From contig NC_036451.1 in NCBI RefSeq assembly GCF_002775205.1, forward strand, positions 26,035,139-26,099,138: 64,000 nucleotides of DNA. Reading direction: 5' to 3'. Every line of letters starts with the position of its first letter. Within the stretch, counting starts at the first letter, position 1. Of this stretch, positions 48,054 to 62,284 are shown one piece after another. A program made the position numbers and the translations under genes. The notes under the pieces were generated by a model that did no database searches, was not told where the DNA came from, and saw only the letters and a program-made list of their open reading frames with translations. This DNA comes from Xiphophorus maculatus (Eukaryota; Chordata; Actinopteri; Cyprinodontiformes; Poeciliidae).

Positions 48054-51000
48054 TCACTTCTCTCTGAGAAGGTACAACACCACGGCCTTCAGGTAATGTC
48101 CGAACGCAAAGGCCGCGGACACCAGCCAGTGGGAGTACAGGGTGGGGCCGGTGTTCACCACGCACTTCGTGATGTCCGCCTGCAGGGAGACAGAGATCTT
48201 TAAGAGACGTTTTGGAGGAGGACGTGGACAGAGGCAGGCCGCACAGACGGGATTCACATCAAACGTCAGCGAGGAGCATCAGCCAGTTCTGTCGGGATGA
48301 AAATAATTTAGAACTTTACGTGGCGTAAACTGACTTGAAGCAAAATCGTCAGCTCTGGCTGGTCACAATGCTTTGGAAAACTTTTCACCCAACATTAGAT
48401 CCATAAACTTCAGTTTGTTTACTGGAAATTTGCATGTTAGACAACATGACAAGCTTTTCCATGTCTTGTCCTTCCACCCCCCCCCAAAGAGCATTAACCT
48501 CTGACCCAACTTGCAATACCTACATGCAGTGCTAAAAATCAATGCAAACAAGAAACATCCAGTTTTTTTTTAAATAAACTATTCAATAATACATTCACTT
48601 AGCATAAATGCTGCCTCACACTGTCTGATTTTAGATGCCTGAGTTCTGTGGCGAAAAATGGTATTATCAGATAATATCTTATGACTTTACTACTGGAAAA
48701 TACATCTTTTCATCACAATCCCCTCTTTTTATTATAAGAAGATATGTAATATTTAATATTGACATCAATTTTTAATTTATTCCCACGGTTTTTATGGCTA
48801 TGGAGCTGATGTACGGTTCCTCTGGTCTTTGTCTTGTCAGAAACGTTTCCATTTCTTGCTGGCCACGCTAGCTCCGGCTGCAAAGCAGCTTGATGAATTT
48901 GACTGGCAGCCAATCAGAAAATGAGCATCAGAAATAAAGTTTAGATCTATTATTTTAAATGAGATTTTATGAAAAAGATTGAAGAACAAAACAAAAATCA
49001 TGATGGAAAAATGTAAGATTGAAAAAAAATGACGGGATTCAGGTTTTTTATTATTATTATTGCATTCCGCCCCCCTTCATCTTCCCTCCAACCTCTTGAA
49101 GCCACCACAGCGCCCCCTGGCGGCCTCCACTTTGAAAAACCGCATTAGACCAAAACAAAGAAAGGTAATGATGCCGTTTGTTCACTAATGTTCTCTTACA
49201 AAACTCTGAAAACGTGTGCCACATTCCACACTTTTCTCTCTCTTTTTTAATGAATTTTCAGTAATGCTCTTCCTAATGTTGGTCTGTCACATACAATCTT
49301 GATGACAAAATGTGGAAAAAGTTAAATGCTTACAACTGCTCTACCAAGGCAGCTTACAGAACTAGTTTGACAGAGAGTGACATACCCCAGGCAGCACGGC
49401 GCAGCATCAGCCCTGACACTAAACACGTCTCCCTCCTCAGATCCCCCTCCGCCTGCCCGCCTCTCTGTGGAAAACTTTCTGGGTCTGGTTTGGCGCTCCG
49501 CTCAAAAACAGGTCGCTCCCCTCTTTTGAGCTTGTGAGGTCAGAGGCACAATACGGCGCTCATCATTTTGTCACACTCCACTTCTCCTCAAAACACCGCA
49601 GGCATGCGAGCCGTGGTTCTGAGCAAACAGCCGCCTTTCCTGCAAATGCAGACAGAGGCACGTCGCTCTTCGCCCGCCGTGTCCAACTCTGTTGCTGGAA
49701 CTCTGAAACGCACTGAAACAAACGGGACTATTCCCTCTACCTTATGTTTATCTAAAGAAGGAACTTCTTGTGAATCCACTTTCCCACGACTCAAGGCGTA
49801 CGATGCAAAAGCTAGGATTTATACTTGCGTCTTTCATTTCCTCTGTAATTTCGTCTGTGTAAAGGTTATCCATAGGTTTTGATCAATCAGCTGCAGATGT
49901 TAGCTCATTATCAACGAGAATACCCAGAAGCAGCGGAGTAAAGAGGAGGTTTGCGGCAGAATCAGCGTGAATGGTTCCAGATGGAAACGACATTAAATAA
50001 GAACATAGCCAGCGAAACAAAGCTGCTGGTGGTTCAGGACATCCTGGAGATCAGAGTATTAGATCAAATAGAAATTGCTCAACACTAGCAACAGTGTTGC
50101 TAGTGTTTGGGTGGGGGGTGCAACTGCAAGCACTTTGAGGTGTAGACTTTTTGGGGAATGGCCTTGTAGCAAAAGAGCAGCAGAGAAACCACTTCTTTCC
50201 CAAGAAAGACATGAAAGGACAAACAGTTCTGCACACAGATGGGCAGCAGAAGCCTGGTGCAAAGTTATCTGGTACATAAAAGAAAACAGTCAAAGGAACA
50301 GCAAGATCTACAGGATGCAGCCTACATCAGGGTACCCTCCCAATAATGAAGAATGGGATCATAAGTCTTCAGAAAATAATTTTCTTTCAACATTCCCGGC
50401 ATATTTTGGTGATGAACCACACACATTGTGTCGAGCTTAAAACAATCCAGATTGCCAAAGACCTTAACATTAAGCATTTTGGATGAGGAGACTGGTCTGG
50501 CTTCGGACCAGAGCTTGGTCATTTTCAGGTCAGTACAGACTGTAAACACAACACACCTGGCGCCAATACAGCAAGACTCTTTGTTGTAAAAGCTGCTTTT
50601 AAATGAGACTCGAAGTTAAACAATGCCAGTGTCTGAGGTGTTAGAAGAAAAAAAAAAGAAAGTCGGAGAAAGTACATAGATGGATGATGATATTTGAAAG
50701 GAAACTATTGGCACATGCTAGATTAAGGCAGAGATCTAAAGGAAAGGAATGAACAGAGCTGTAGTGATGCTAGCTAAATCGCTAATACTGGTTGCTAAAC
50801 AGACATAACATTATGACCACCTGCCTTATAGAATATATCTCCTTCATTTGCTGCTAAAGTATTGACTTAATTAAACTCCTGAAGCCAAATTTGGCCACAA
50901 GATGTTGGCTGTAGATCCTTTAGGTCCTGTAAGGTGCAAGTTGGGGCCTCCATGCATGGGATTTGTTTAACCAAAAAAAAAGAATAAATAAAAGTCACTG

Positions 51001-54000
51001 ATTTTAAGTTATCTTCTTAGATACTACTCAGTCTGAAAACAACCAAAAGATGCTAAAGTTTCCACTGAGATTCTTACGTCTTCTGCTTCTACAGAGTCAA
51101 CTTTAATGGAAAAATATGTTCAGTTTCTGGCTACTGAGTCCCACCAATTAATACAAATCATGATGGAGACACAATCTGTCAGTTCTCCTGATGTTAAGCC
51201 TGAACGAATTAATTAATTAACCACTTAATATTTTGAATTCTCTCTTTCTTTTTTTTAAACTCAGAAATCAGTGTTGGCAGATCGAAGCTTTACTAAATTG
51301 TGATCGGTGCATCTCTCGAAATGGGTGAGTGTCTTCCTTACCCATCCTCCTCTTTTCTTCAACCAGGGGGTCAGACTCTTGCGGACAAACTCCCCCATGC
51401 AGTCCACGATGGTGTGAACCATGGCCGGATGACCATGGCGCACACAGTCCACTGCCAGGGCTCCCGCCACGGCGTACAAGGAAACCACCTTCCCCCATGT
51501 CACTCCTGAGCCGCACACGCGCACACACACACACACACAGACACATGAGTTAGAGCTCAGAGCAAACTGCACTGAACGATCCCTTGAAGGGCCACACGCT
51601 AATGTGCAAACATGTTGAGCGATGACGATCATTTAAGGTTGGAAACCGAAACACAACACAACAGCTTGAGGGTTCTGCCGAGGTTCAGACCTGCAAAAAG
51701 ACCCCTTTTTGCGGTTTTCCCACTGTGGTACAGAGGCAAAAGCATCCCAACACAGAAATTAATGACAGCATGCGGACAGAAAGTCTCACTACATTAGAGA
51801 AGCAGATCCTTTTATCAGAGCGGCGTTCCTGTCAAATGCCGCCACGCCATTTACAGTCAAAGCTTCAGACTATTTCTGTGGTGTTTACATATTCAAGACA
51901 ACCAAAAGGAGCCGCAGCTCTATCCACAGTCTGTCCCTGCCGTCTCTAGAAGCTCCTAAAAGCAGATCAAGTTTCTCTTTATTGGTGGGATCTGGACTTT
52001 CTAACACCGGTGGACATCTGGAGAGTTTTGAAGAAACTCTCCGGAGTTGATCATTTTGTTTTTCAAGCTAACCAATGATGAAAGAGGTCCAAGTGAGGCA
52101 TAACGTCTTATTTAACGTGACGAGTCACATTTATGTTTCATATCTTTTTTTCTTTCCTTTTGCAATACATTTTCTTTGTGTGTGTTGCTGACTTTTACTG
52201 AAGTGGTTGTTTTCTACACGTCTCTATCGGTTCCTCACATCTTTGTGGGAGAATTTCGACCTGAACTTCCTTTAAACGTTGCTTCAGTTTATTGAGGTTT
52301 GTGGGCATTTCTTCCTGCGCAGCTCTCTTAAGTTCTCAGTACAACATTACCGTCATTGTTCATTAGCTGCACTGTGCTGGGGACTATTATCATTCTGCTG
52401 GAGGACACAGTTTAGGCCAAGCTTAAGCTAAAAGACAAATGACCTCACATTTGACTCTAGAAAACCTAGAAGGGAATCGTCAACTGAGTTGTTGGAAAGG
52501 AGCATAGATCATGTGGCTGCGAGACGAGCCGTCTTGCTCGATAGCTTGGTTTGAGTTGTTTGTAACAAAACTGCGTTATGGTTTTTGCATTGTGGCAAAA
52601 TATCTTCACACTGATCTCATCTGTCAAAATGGCCTAAGTTACAGTGTTGTGTTCCTTCCAGAAAGAAAAGAACTTCTCTAACATTACTACTGATGTCTTT
52701 CCTCCTCGGGATTTTAGCAATTTCTGAGTTTAAAAGGAGTTTGTACGACACATGATCATTTCTAATCTCGAATGCTAAAAATGTGGATGAGATCATTCTA
52801 CACCAGGGGTGTCCAAACCTTTTGCAACACGGGCCAAAAGCATCAACTGAAGAGTACTTGTGTGCTAAAAAAACACAACAAAAACACTTTTTTTAAAAAC
52901 TTCATCACAAACGTTTGGAGAATCTGTTTCCTGCCCAACAATAAACATGAAATATGAACAAATAAATGTCTTTTTCTGTAGGAAAGGAAAGTGTGAATCA
53001 TTGTACATCCAAAACATCAAAAGGTTTTCACATTTTCCTTGTTGAAAGGAAGTCAGCCAGTTTGCTTCTTTACTTTAGACTGCATTGAAGAAAATTGAAC
53101 AAGTTAGTCTATTCTCAGCTACAAAAACATGATTCCTATTATAGACAGAAACGGTTTTACTCTGCGTTCTAGTTGTACTTGGAACTGGGAAATTCTGACT
53201 GGGAAGTCGGGGGAAAAAAATCAACTGGAACCGAGAGCAACTCTAACTGCCCTCAGCTACGACTTCATGTTTCAATATGGCCGCTCCTAGCATCAACAGT
53301 AGTAAGCTTTGGTGGCAACATTGTTTATTTTACGAGATGCACATGCAAGACTTGGCAATGTTACATGTAGCGCCTGTAGCTCTAAACTCAACCAATGAAA
53401 AGCCGCGTTTGCTTACTGAAAGTAAAGCTTAAAATGATGTTTGTTAGAGATGCTAACAGTGTTTACGGGAGTCGCCATGTTTACTATAAAACGCTGTTAG
53501 CCCCGAGTTCCCACTTAACTGGAACGCAGCTTTACAGAGCAACTACGCGTTGACAAACTCAAAAGAGGAACCGCAGCTTCTCTAGCTAGCTCCTCGTGCA
53601 CTTCAGCATGGCGCTAACCAGCGAAATGCTAACGCTTACAGGTGGCACCATTTCATTTATTTATTTCATTAATTCCCTTATGAGAATCAGTGAGAGTGAG
53701 GCTAAAACTGAAAATGTTATTTTTAGGGTCAAATCAACGAGGCAGGATGCTTATAGCGGTGCAGATATCTTTGAGTCAAGCTCACAGCAGGCAGACAGGA
53801 ACTAAGAAGGAATGACTTGGCAAGTTTTATGAAGGATTCCCCCCTCACTCCTCCCAGATAGTCTGTTTGTTTTTTTTTATCTCTGCTAAACAAAGCGTGA
53901 CGTTTGAGACCAAACTCTCGCGGATGAGGCATTTGCGGTCGTGATCTCCAGCTGCTCAGGACTTCCTCTCAACACAGTGACTCGTCTGAGCCCATTTGCT

Positions 54001-56036
54001 GCACGTTCGCTGTGCGTTCATGGGAGGACTGGGCCATCGATTAATCACTGAATGGAATTCGATCATCACTTATCCTGACCATTAGAGCATTCTTGAGTAA
54101 ATGTAGCTAATCTCAAATTGGACCAGACTAACCTGATCCAGTCCAGATAACCTGTTGCAGCTCATCTCTTTGTTATACTCCCGGAGGAAAAGAAGCCAGC
54201 TGAGGCCCATGCCTGAGCTTCTTGAGTGCGGTCCAAACTGTCTGTAACAATCACAGTGTCTGATAGCGTTTTACCCTAATATGGGCCGAAGGTTTTCCAC
54301 TGAAATTCCTTTCCTGGCAGGGGATAAAAGAAAGAGAGAGGGGGGGGGGGGGCGCCAAAATTCCTCTTAATAACAGGGAATCCTGGGTTCAGATGAAAAG
54401 TAATGCTCTAACTTTCAAGTGGGTTTTGTTTTGCTCAGTGAAAGTTGTGAATCCGTTTTACAACTACTCAAAAATACACAATAAGAGAAGTAGAAAGAGT
54501 TCCCCATTTGCTCGGTATCTTCATTGTGTTTGCCTGAAACTCTGAGCTTCCTCCCTTCCAAAAGGAGCTTCTCTAAATGGAGAAACATTTCTTCACCATT
54601 ACCGCTTTGACATCCGCCTGCCGGCAAAGTTCAGTGCGTCTTATTGTGATTTTGCGACAAGCGAACCCAAAATGATGTAAAATAGAGAGGTGGAAGTGAA
54701 AAAAGATGCATGGTTTGAAAAATGTGGCATGGATCCATATTCAGCCACTCAAAGTGAAAACTTTGTGGAACCAGCTTTGTTCTGTATTCACACCTGAAGA
54801 TATGTTATACAGCTCTTATAGCTTAATCAGAATTTTGTTTTTTTAGGGATGCCCCGATTCCAAACTTTGAGCCGATATCAATGTCCGATACCAATACAGC
54901 TGTTATGGCCGATAACCAATATGGGCCATAACAGAGGGGGATTGGTAATATCACATTGTCAATCCCCCTCCCCCATAAATACATTCACAAATATAAACAC
55001 GGTCATTAATATTAAACCAATTCTATTGATCGGACCAATACTGGTATGTTTAAAAAAATAACTAAAATCAGCCGATACCGATATGTCATGCATCCCTATT
55101 TATTTTTTGCTCTTTTTTTTTTGCAAAATAACTATGGGAGTCAAACTGCCATGAGAGCTCGTCATCAATATTGAAGGCATACTGCCATTTCTTAATTGAA
55201 TTTTAGGGTTGGAACTTTAAGTAGGACATCCTAACAAGACGTAATCCTTTGGCTCCACAATTATGCACTACTTTAAGTTGGTCTACTGTATAAAATCCCA
55301 GTAAAGCTCACTGTGCAGCAAAAGGACGACCCACCTGTTGAGAAGATGTCCGCAGCGACAGCCATGAAGGCATCAGACACCACGCCCTCCACTGCCACCG
55401 TGATGTTCAGCTGCCGGGCCACGTTGCGGTAAACGTTGGGACGGAGGTACTCCAACTCGTCACCTGGTCGGAACAGAGCAATCTGAGTTCAGTCGGTCCA
55501 TCCTCTCACCGCCTAACACACAGGTAAGGTTAGATTTCACAACATATGTAGATTAGTTTTTTAAAACGTGCACGAAAGCAAAGAAACTACTGGAGCTGAA
55601 CAGCTAGCATGAGCAAATGCAATGGTGGTCAAGTGGCTTTTGATATACAGTACAGACCAAAGGTTTGGACACACCTTTTAATTCAATGAGTTTCCTTTAT
55701 TTTCATGACTATTGACATTGTAGCTTCACACTGAAGGCATCAAAACTATGAATAACACATGTGGAAATATGCACTAAACAAAAAAGTGTAAAACAACTGA
55801 AAATAGCCCTTATATTCTAGTTTCTTCAAAGTAGCAACCTTTTGCTGTGATTACTGCTTTGCACACACTCTGCATTTTCTTGATGAGCTTCAAGAGGTCG
55901 TCACCTGAAATGGTTTTCACTTCATAGGTCAACCTGCCCTGTCAGGTTAATAAGTGGGACTTATTGCCTTATAAATAGTCATGAAAATAAAGAAAACCCA
56001 TTGAATTAGAAGGTGTGTCCAAACCTTTGGTCTGTA

Positions 56037-56098
<62 letters not shown>

Positions 56099-59000
56099 TG
56101 CAACATTTGAGTTACAACTCTGTTACAACTCTGCTAAAACTTTTCAATCTGTCTTTTGTGGGAATATTTGTGGTTTGTAAAATGAGGGAAAGTGAAACTA
56201 TGCTAGCATCTCTCTTCAGCAGTCACATGATAGTAGCTCTATATGTATGAACTCGAAACACCAGTGTTAACCCTTAACCGAACAACTTGTCTGACAGCCG
56301 GAGGATGGATTTTCTTCTTACTTCTTACTTCTCTTGGTGCTGACTGAAGCGATAGCGATAGCATAGGCTGTACTGTAGGTGCTAGCATGATGCTAACTGG
56401 AGGAAGTGGGCTCATTGTAAATCTGCCTCAAGGTCATTTTTAGCAATTGAGGCAGCAAGCTCTAAATATGATAAAGAACTAACTAATGTTTTTATACATA
56501 GATGTAATAAGAAATGCAGGTTTTCACCATTTTGTTTTTGCAATATTTGCATTGAATTTTTACAAAGAGTAACACTAAGAGTACCAGTAGTGGGGTGTTA
56601 GATTTGTTTCTTTGGAAATTATGTAGAATCTGTTTGCTTTCGTTTCCACAAATAAGCAGAAAAGATTCATCCTCTTTTTACTAAATTTTATGTTTATTTT
56701 AAAATCAGAAAAAAAAGGATACAATTTTTGTTGTTAAAGAAGACAGCAAAATTGGGAAAGTTGTGAAGTTGTCTTTTTTCAAAAACATTTACGGCTCCAA
56801 AGTTTTATTTGGCTGGCCTGGGAGCAGAAATGTATGGAGCTAAATTGGATCCATAAAGTTTGTTCCAGAGAAAAAAAATTGAAACAGATTTCTTTTCTTT
56901 TCTCTTTTTCTCCAGTTTCAAATCTCTTTTTTTCAGTTTTGAAACTTCTTTCAATTTCATTTTTTTTCCTTTTGAACAAACTTTATGGCCCCAATTTAGC
57001 TCCATAGCAATGACTCTGTCACAGGCCTGCTTGATTTTTAGACCAACTCAGCTTGGTATAAAACGTAGCCATTGCTGTTTGTCCTGATCCTCTTTGCGAA
57101 CCGCATCATTTTATTGATGATAATTTTTCCTGAAATCGATGGGATTTCTTCGCCTCACAGAAAACAAGTAAACACCGTTACAGGAGGAATTTAGCTAAAA
57201 ACAGGTGAATAAAGCGGAAAAACACATCAGTGATGAGTTGCCCAATCGGTTGTCGCCAGAGGCGTTCTTTAGGAAGCGAGATTTCATCGTGATCAAATAC
57301 TTTATCACACAAAATGTAGAAGAAAAACTAACCACAGCACACTGTTCTATGGGATAAAAAAAAGAAGAGTAAATGGCTTTGCAAAACGGGGAATTGAAAT
57401 GTATTCCAGGTAAGTGTAATTTGTTCAGAGGATTGCAGCAGCAGCCAGACCTGCCCATCCAGTCTACCTGCTTTAAAGGCAGATTCAGGTGAAGGACTGA
57501 CTAAGACATGATGAGCCGCCTGGACCGTCAGTCTGAATGATCAGACGCTCAGGTGAGCGGCAGTCACAGAACATGTGACCGATCCAGGAAGGGCGCCGGG
57601 ACTCAGCTCGGTTAATTATCGACTTCAAAACGCGGCGAATCAATGTGGATTTTCTCGCCGTTCATCGGTTCGCCGTATTACTTATCCTGCTGAGAGGCCC
57701 GAGATGACAGATTTCAGGGCGGTACTCATCTCCAACGCAGAAAGGTGAAGATTTTTAAAGGAGGTTGAAGTTTTCTATCAAAATCTGAGGGCAAGTTTCC
57801 AGCACTAAACATGATTCACACACACACACACACACACACACACGGCTTCAAGAGAATTTCCTATCCTAAAACGGAGATGGAGTCATAACCACAAAACGTA
57901 AAGCAATACCTTAACCAGAAACAACCTGGTCTACTGTATGTTTTGTTCTGCATTGGGAAATTACTCCTGAGGAGAAAGGATTGCATAATCCCGTTCGTTA
58001 AGACAGAGATTCCCCTGAAGAGGTTTCACTGGAAACTCAAGGAGTTCCTCTGAAATGTGACTCGAACACAACTGGATTCCACTTGACTTTATTCGCCAGA
58101 CCTGCCCACGCCGACGTCGGCTTTTTTTTTTTGTTGATTCTTTGAAAAGGGGAACGCAACATGAATGATTAGTATTTAAAAAAAACCAACAACATTGTAA
58201 TCTGCGTTTTGTCTCCATGATCTAACTAATAAAAATGTGGAATACGTTACTGGACGCTCAAAATAACTCATAATTCTCATCTAAATAGACAGACTTTACC
58301 GCCACCAACAGAGATTGTAAGCTTTAAACATTCCCAATCCAAGAAATAACAGTTGAAAAGACGTAGATTGATTCAGCGTACAGATCTAAGGCAGGGAAAA
58401 AAAAACAAAAACATCACCAGCAACCAAGATGCAGCTTTAATCCACTGGAATATATTCACATCCAAACCACTCCTGGTGCTGTGTGGCTGAGTTGAGGCTC
58501 ATCGATCCCCTTCCCTCTTATTGGACAACAGTCAAATAAAGTTCCAAAACAATCATTTTTATACAGTTTTTAAAAGATCTTCTTATCCATCTGTGGTCAT
58601 TTTTAGCTTTTATTAACTTAAACTGGACTTTATTTTTAGAACAATTAGTGTGAATTTAGGGGAATTCATTACAAGTCCCTCGTCTTGTGACTTTTGTCTC
58701 TCTGGTCCAAAAGTGTCTGAGGTGAAAACATGTGAGCTCCACCTGGCGCCTCCAGCAACCCAGCAGAGAATAACAAACGATCGGTGTGGAGGGGGAAAGC
58801 ATTTTGTTTGTTTGTTCGTTTGTTTTGTTTCTTTGGCAGGTGAGATGAGGTCAGACAGAGGACCAATCAGGGAGCTCGAATGGGCGACCGCCGCTCGGGA
58901 CATCCCGAAACGACGCCTCACCTGGTGCAAATGGTGACCACGATTTCACATCAGAAAACTGAATCATATTCTACCTCTGAGCTCCTCCTGTTGCGTTTCA

Positions 59001-60250
59001 ATCAGCGTTTTCTTACGTCGCGTCGCAACTTTGGAGCAAATCGCCAGCCGCGCGGATTTCTGGAAATATGGCAAAGCAGAAGCTCCTCCAATCGAGTTTG
59101 TTCACATAACACAGGCTTAAAATAATTGAGTGTTTGTGCGTTTAGATGTGATTGGTCTATTTGACTATTTTTTTTTTTCAAAGTCATGTTTTGCGTTGCT
59201 ACATGATGAATTTTAATATTAATGTTTCGGAAAGAAGCATTTGTAGCTACAGCCTGGTACTCAGTCAGTGGTTAATTTGTGTTGTACATTGTCAAATTTT
59301 TTAAAAATAAATTAACACATGGAGTAAGGAGAATGGCCTCATAACTATTAATGGGGGAGGAGATTTTTTTTTAGGTAAACACTTGGGCAAAAAGACATGA
59401 GAGAGCCTCAGACAAATGTAAATGTTCTGTCAGGAAGCATATTTTACATACAAACATAACTTTAAAGTGGTTAATATCACTAGCAGTTGTTCATTATTCT
59501 TTGAAGACTTTGTAGCTTCTGGTAAATTAAAAACAGCCTACTTGCTAATAAATAGGGAATCCATTATCAAAGAATAAAATCCTTTAGAATTTTTTTTTTA
59601 CTAGTGAGGCACATTTGGCATGATATTTTTATTCTTTCTTATAATGTACTGCTGACATGTTAACTGCATAAACATGACAATACACGTTTCTGGAAGGACA
59701 TGCTATAGGGGTATACAAACATGGGATTCAGCTTTGTTGGCCATCTTTTCTTCTAATCCCTCGTTTCCAGACAACTGAGATTAAAGTTCATCTTTTTCCT
59801 CTTGCTTTTTTTTTTAAATTTCTCCACACGTCTATTTAAAGTTTTAATATAGTTTTCTTCCTGAATGAAAGTTTGTTGTGAAAAGTTGTCCTAAGCAACT
59901 CGGTGACGTTTTTCTCCCTCTTTTAATCCAATTTTTATAGCATAAATGCAATGTACCATATTAATTCCAGTTCCATCAGTTGGATTTCTGCAGAGGATCC
60001 CGACCAAAACTTCTGCAGGAAGCATGACGGACTCACCCAGCCACTGAACCACCAGGGACACCTCCGCCAGCTTTCCTCCGGACGCCGCCACTCCCTGCTC
60101 AGGTCTGGACCAGCCGATCCCGGCGCGGTTCAGCCTGGAGTGGATGTAGTCCCTGCACAGCGCTTTAGCCTGGGACACCAGCTCCTTGTCGGTGGGCGAC
60201 CGGTCGAACACCTCGGCCGCAAACACGGAGGAGCGCCGCAGCATCTCCAT
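48054..60250 (-). CDS. bok: Bcl-2-related ovarian killer protein (BOK), complete coding region in 4 exons
   Basis: Exons on the minus strand: 60250-60037, 55463-55335, 51505-51342, 48179-48054; 210 residues, against 212 in human. BOK is a multidomain pro-apoptotic Bcl-2 relative at the ER and mitochondria. Visible: the start MEMLRRSSVFAAEVFDRSP; TDKELVSQAKALCRDYIHSR (BH4/helix 1 region); the BH3 segment around residues 65-80 (VVQWLGDELEYLRPNVYRN); BH1 TGGVTWGKVVSLYAVAGALA; BH2 around KKRGGWADITKC; and a C-terminal hydrophobic anchor (LVSAAFAFGHYLKAVVLYLL) followed by REK. A second methionine lies two codons after the first. Introns are 3-5 kb and full of repeats. Fish may have two bok paralogues; I cannot tell which this is. 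Confidence 0.95.
53161..53530 (+). mobile_element. MITE family D, copy 2 (intron 2 of bok)
   Basis: 370 bases bounded by TCTGCGTTCTAGTTGTACTT and TTAACTGGAACGCAGC. Shares TTTCAATATGGCC and GACTGGGAAGT words with the dtymk-intron copy. It includes stretches like TAAACTCAACCAATGAAAAG that are not in the other copy. Confidence 0.6.
54844..55098 (+). mobile_element. Short hAT-like MITE with TAGGGATGC ends (intron 2 of bok)
   Basis: 255 bases from TAGGGATGCCCCGATTCC to GATATGTCATGCATCCCTA; the outer 9-10 bases are an inverted pair. It has alternating GCCGATAC and ATCGGC words and an internal hairpin (CTGTTATGGCC ... GGCCATAACAG, about 54898-54932). It is related in its ends to family C but differs in its body. 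Confidence 0.6.
55648..56039 (-). mobile_element. Tc1/mariner-type nonautonomous element (intron 1 of bok)
   Basis: Ends are CAGTACAGACCAAAGGTTTG and CAAACCTTTGGTCTGTACTG, a perfect inverted pair continuing through GGACACACCTT and beyond (about 50 bases). On the minus strand the middle encodes the end of a Tc1 transposase (GDDLLKLIKKMQSVCKAVIT, then AKGCYFEETRI). The 5' and central parts of the transposase are absent, so this is a deletion derivative of about 390 bases. It is inserted beside an AT microsatellite. Confidence 0.85.
56041..56097. repeat. AT microsatellite next to the Tc1-type element
   Basis: More than 25 AT units directly abut the right end of the Tc1/mariner element at 55648-56039. 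Confidence 0.95.
57816..57843 (+). repeat. CA microsatellite (intron 1 of bok)
   Basis: About 14 CA units. Confidence 0.9.
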
Positions 60251-62284
60251 GTCCCCGAGCGTCGCAGCCGCAGCCGCCGCCGCTCCCTGCGCGGCTTCAG
60301 CAGATCAACGCCCCCCTCTCCCCGCTCTCACCCTCCACCGCACCGCGGATCTCCTGCTGCTATTACCAGATACAGACTTGCGGAGATTATCCTGCAGAAC
60401 AAACACGCGGATTAGGTTGTGGGTTGATAGCCCGGATAAAGCGCAGAGCTACTGTCCCAACCAATCAAAGTTTACAGGGGGGATAAGAAATGATCAAGAG
60501 CTGGAAAAAGAAACAGAAAAAACTAACAGCAGGGAAAAAGTTCTGAATTAATCAATGAAGGCGTTCTAATATTAAAACAAGCTGCACTTACCTAAAAAGA
60601 AATATATATATAAAATACGGAGTCCAACGGTATTACGCAAAGAATAATGATAAATAAATAAAATATTGTAGCAGAGAAGTGAATCTAATAACGGAGCTGT
60701 TGTTGTTGTTTTTAAGCTGGAGTCAGTCTGAGCCTTAAAATAAATAAATAAATAAATAAATGCTCCCCTGTTCGCAGACTGACGGGCTTTCCTTCTAAGG
60801 GCACTTATTGTGGAGTCCAAAGGCGGAGATAAGCAGCAACTAAAAGCCCCGCCCATCGGCACCTCCACAGAGACACACACACACACACGCACACACACAC
60901 ACACTCTCAGAGAAACTCGTTAATCATTAACAAGCTTTATGACAGGTGGAGGCCACACTGATTGTTAGTTTCCCTCTTGCCTAATAAGAGGTAAAGCTTC
61001 TGCTTACCCGATCTGCTCACCCTTGATGGATTTTCTCCTCCATTTTGTTGCATGGTGGTTTTTCTGAATCCTCCACTGCATGGAGGGTTGCGTGTCAGTA
61101 TCGCGTTTGCCGTTTCTGGAGCTCCACCTGGGTCAGTATCATAACAGTTAGCCACTTCATCCCAGTTTTATTGGATTTCACATGCAGCGGTGTGGCCATC
61201 TTCACTGACCTAATTATCCATCGCTGCTTAGATTGAGCTGGCTACCGATTTCTGGCTTAAGGAATGCAGCAAACCTTATAATCTTAACTGTTCAATTCAA
61301 GCCCCTAAGTTTGAGTAAAAAAAAAATTAATACATAATTCAAGCAATCAAAGGCGTCACAAACAAATGTGCACATCTTGAAGTCGTCCCATTGAACAAGA
61401 CCCAGCTAATGAGGTTTCGTGCCTCCTCCTTGTTTGGAAGGAAAACACGCTCCAGTCTGGCTGCGATTACATCCACACCCACTTCACGCCACAGCAGAAA
61501 CCTGTTGGAGCAGATCTCCCAGGCTGCACTGGTGCTTCTGGGGGGGGGGAAAGCCACTTCCTCCCGCTGGCCGCTGTCAGGACATGCCAGAGGAATGCCC
61601 TGCTTTGTTTATGAGTGGCTGACATCAGATGCCCTGACAATCCCGTAGAGGCAAAGTTCAGCCGTAACTGGAAGATTATTCACAGAAGAATATTTTACAG
61701 CGGACACAGCAGTGAAGGGTCTCTCTAAAGAAGAAAAAAAAGGGTACACGCCCCTGCTTCTATGTAATAAAATGAGACCACGATGAATCATCTCAAAACC
61801 TTACCCAGCATACATTATGACATTCATCTTGCAACTGACAAGCAACTACAGGAAGGAACTGCAACCTTTTAGCGTGAACGTTGTGGAACTGTACACACAG
61901 ACCAGGCTTGTCCTTGCAGGCGCTTGTGGACTTGTGCTAATCCTGATGCTAATGCTAGCAGAAAAGTTAGGAATCAAAGGGATTCAACTTATCAGTCAGG
62001 TTCCACAGTGTTGTACTGAATACAGGCCATGCCATTAGCAAAGGTGGTCACCGAAGTTAAGCTTGATATTTCTCCAAAAAAATATGAAGAGGTGATGCTG
62101 AAACGTCTTCAAGATGCTGAGAGCATCACTGACGGAGCTGCAAGAGAATCCAACAGGTTGTGTTCTGCATGTGGCAAATTCACTTCAGAAATACTCCGTT
62201 CCAATGGTAAATTAAACGTTCATGGTTTTCCTGTAATGATGAATTGTTTCTCCACCATTACCACATTCAGCCGAGCAGTCACGA

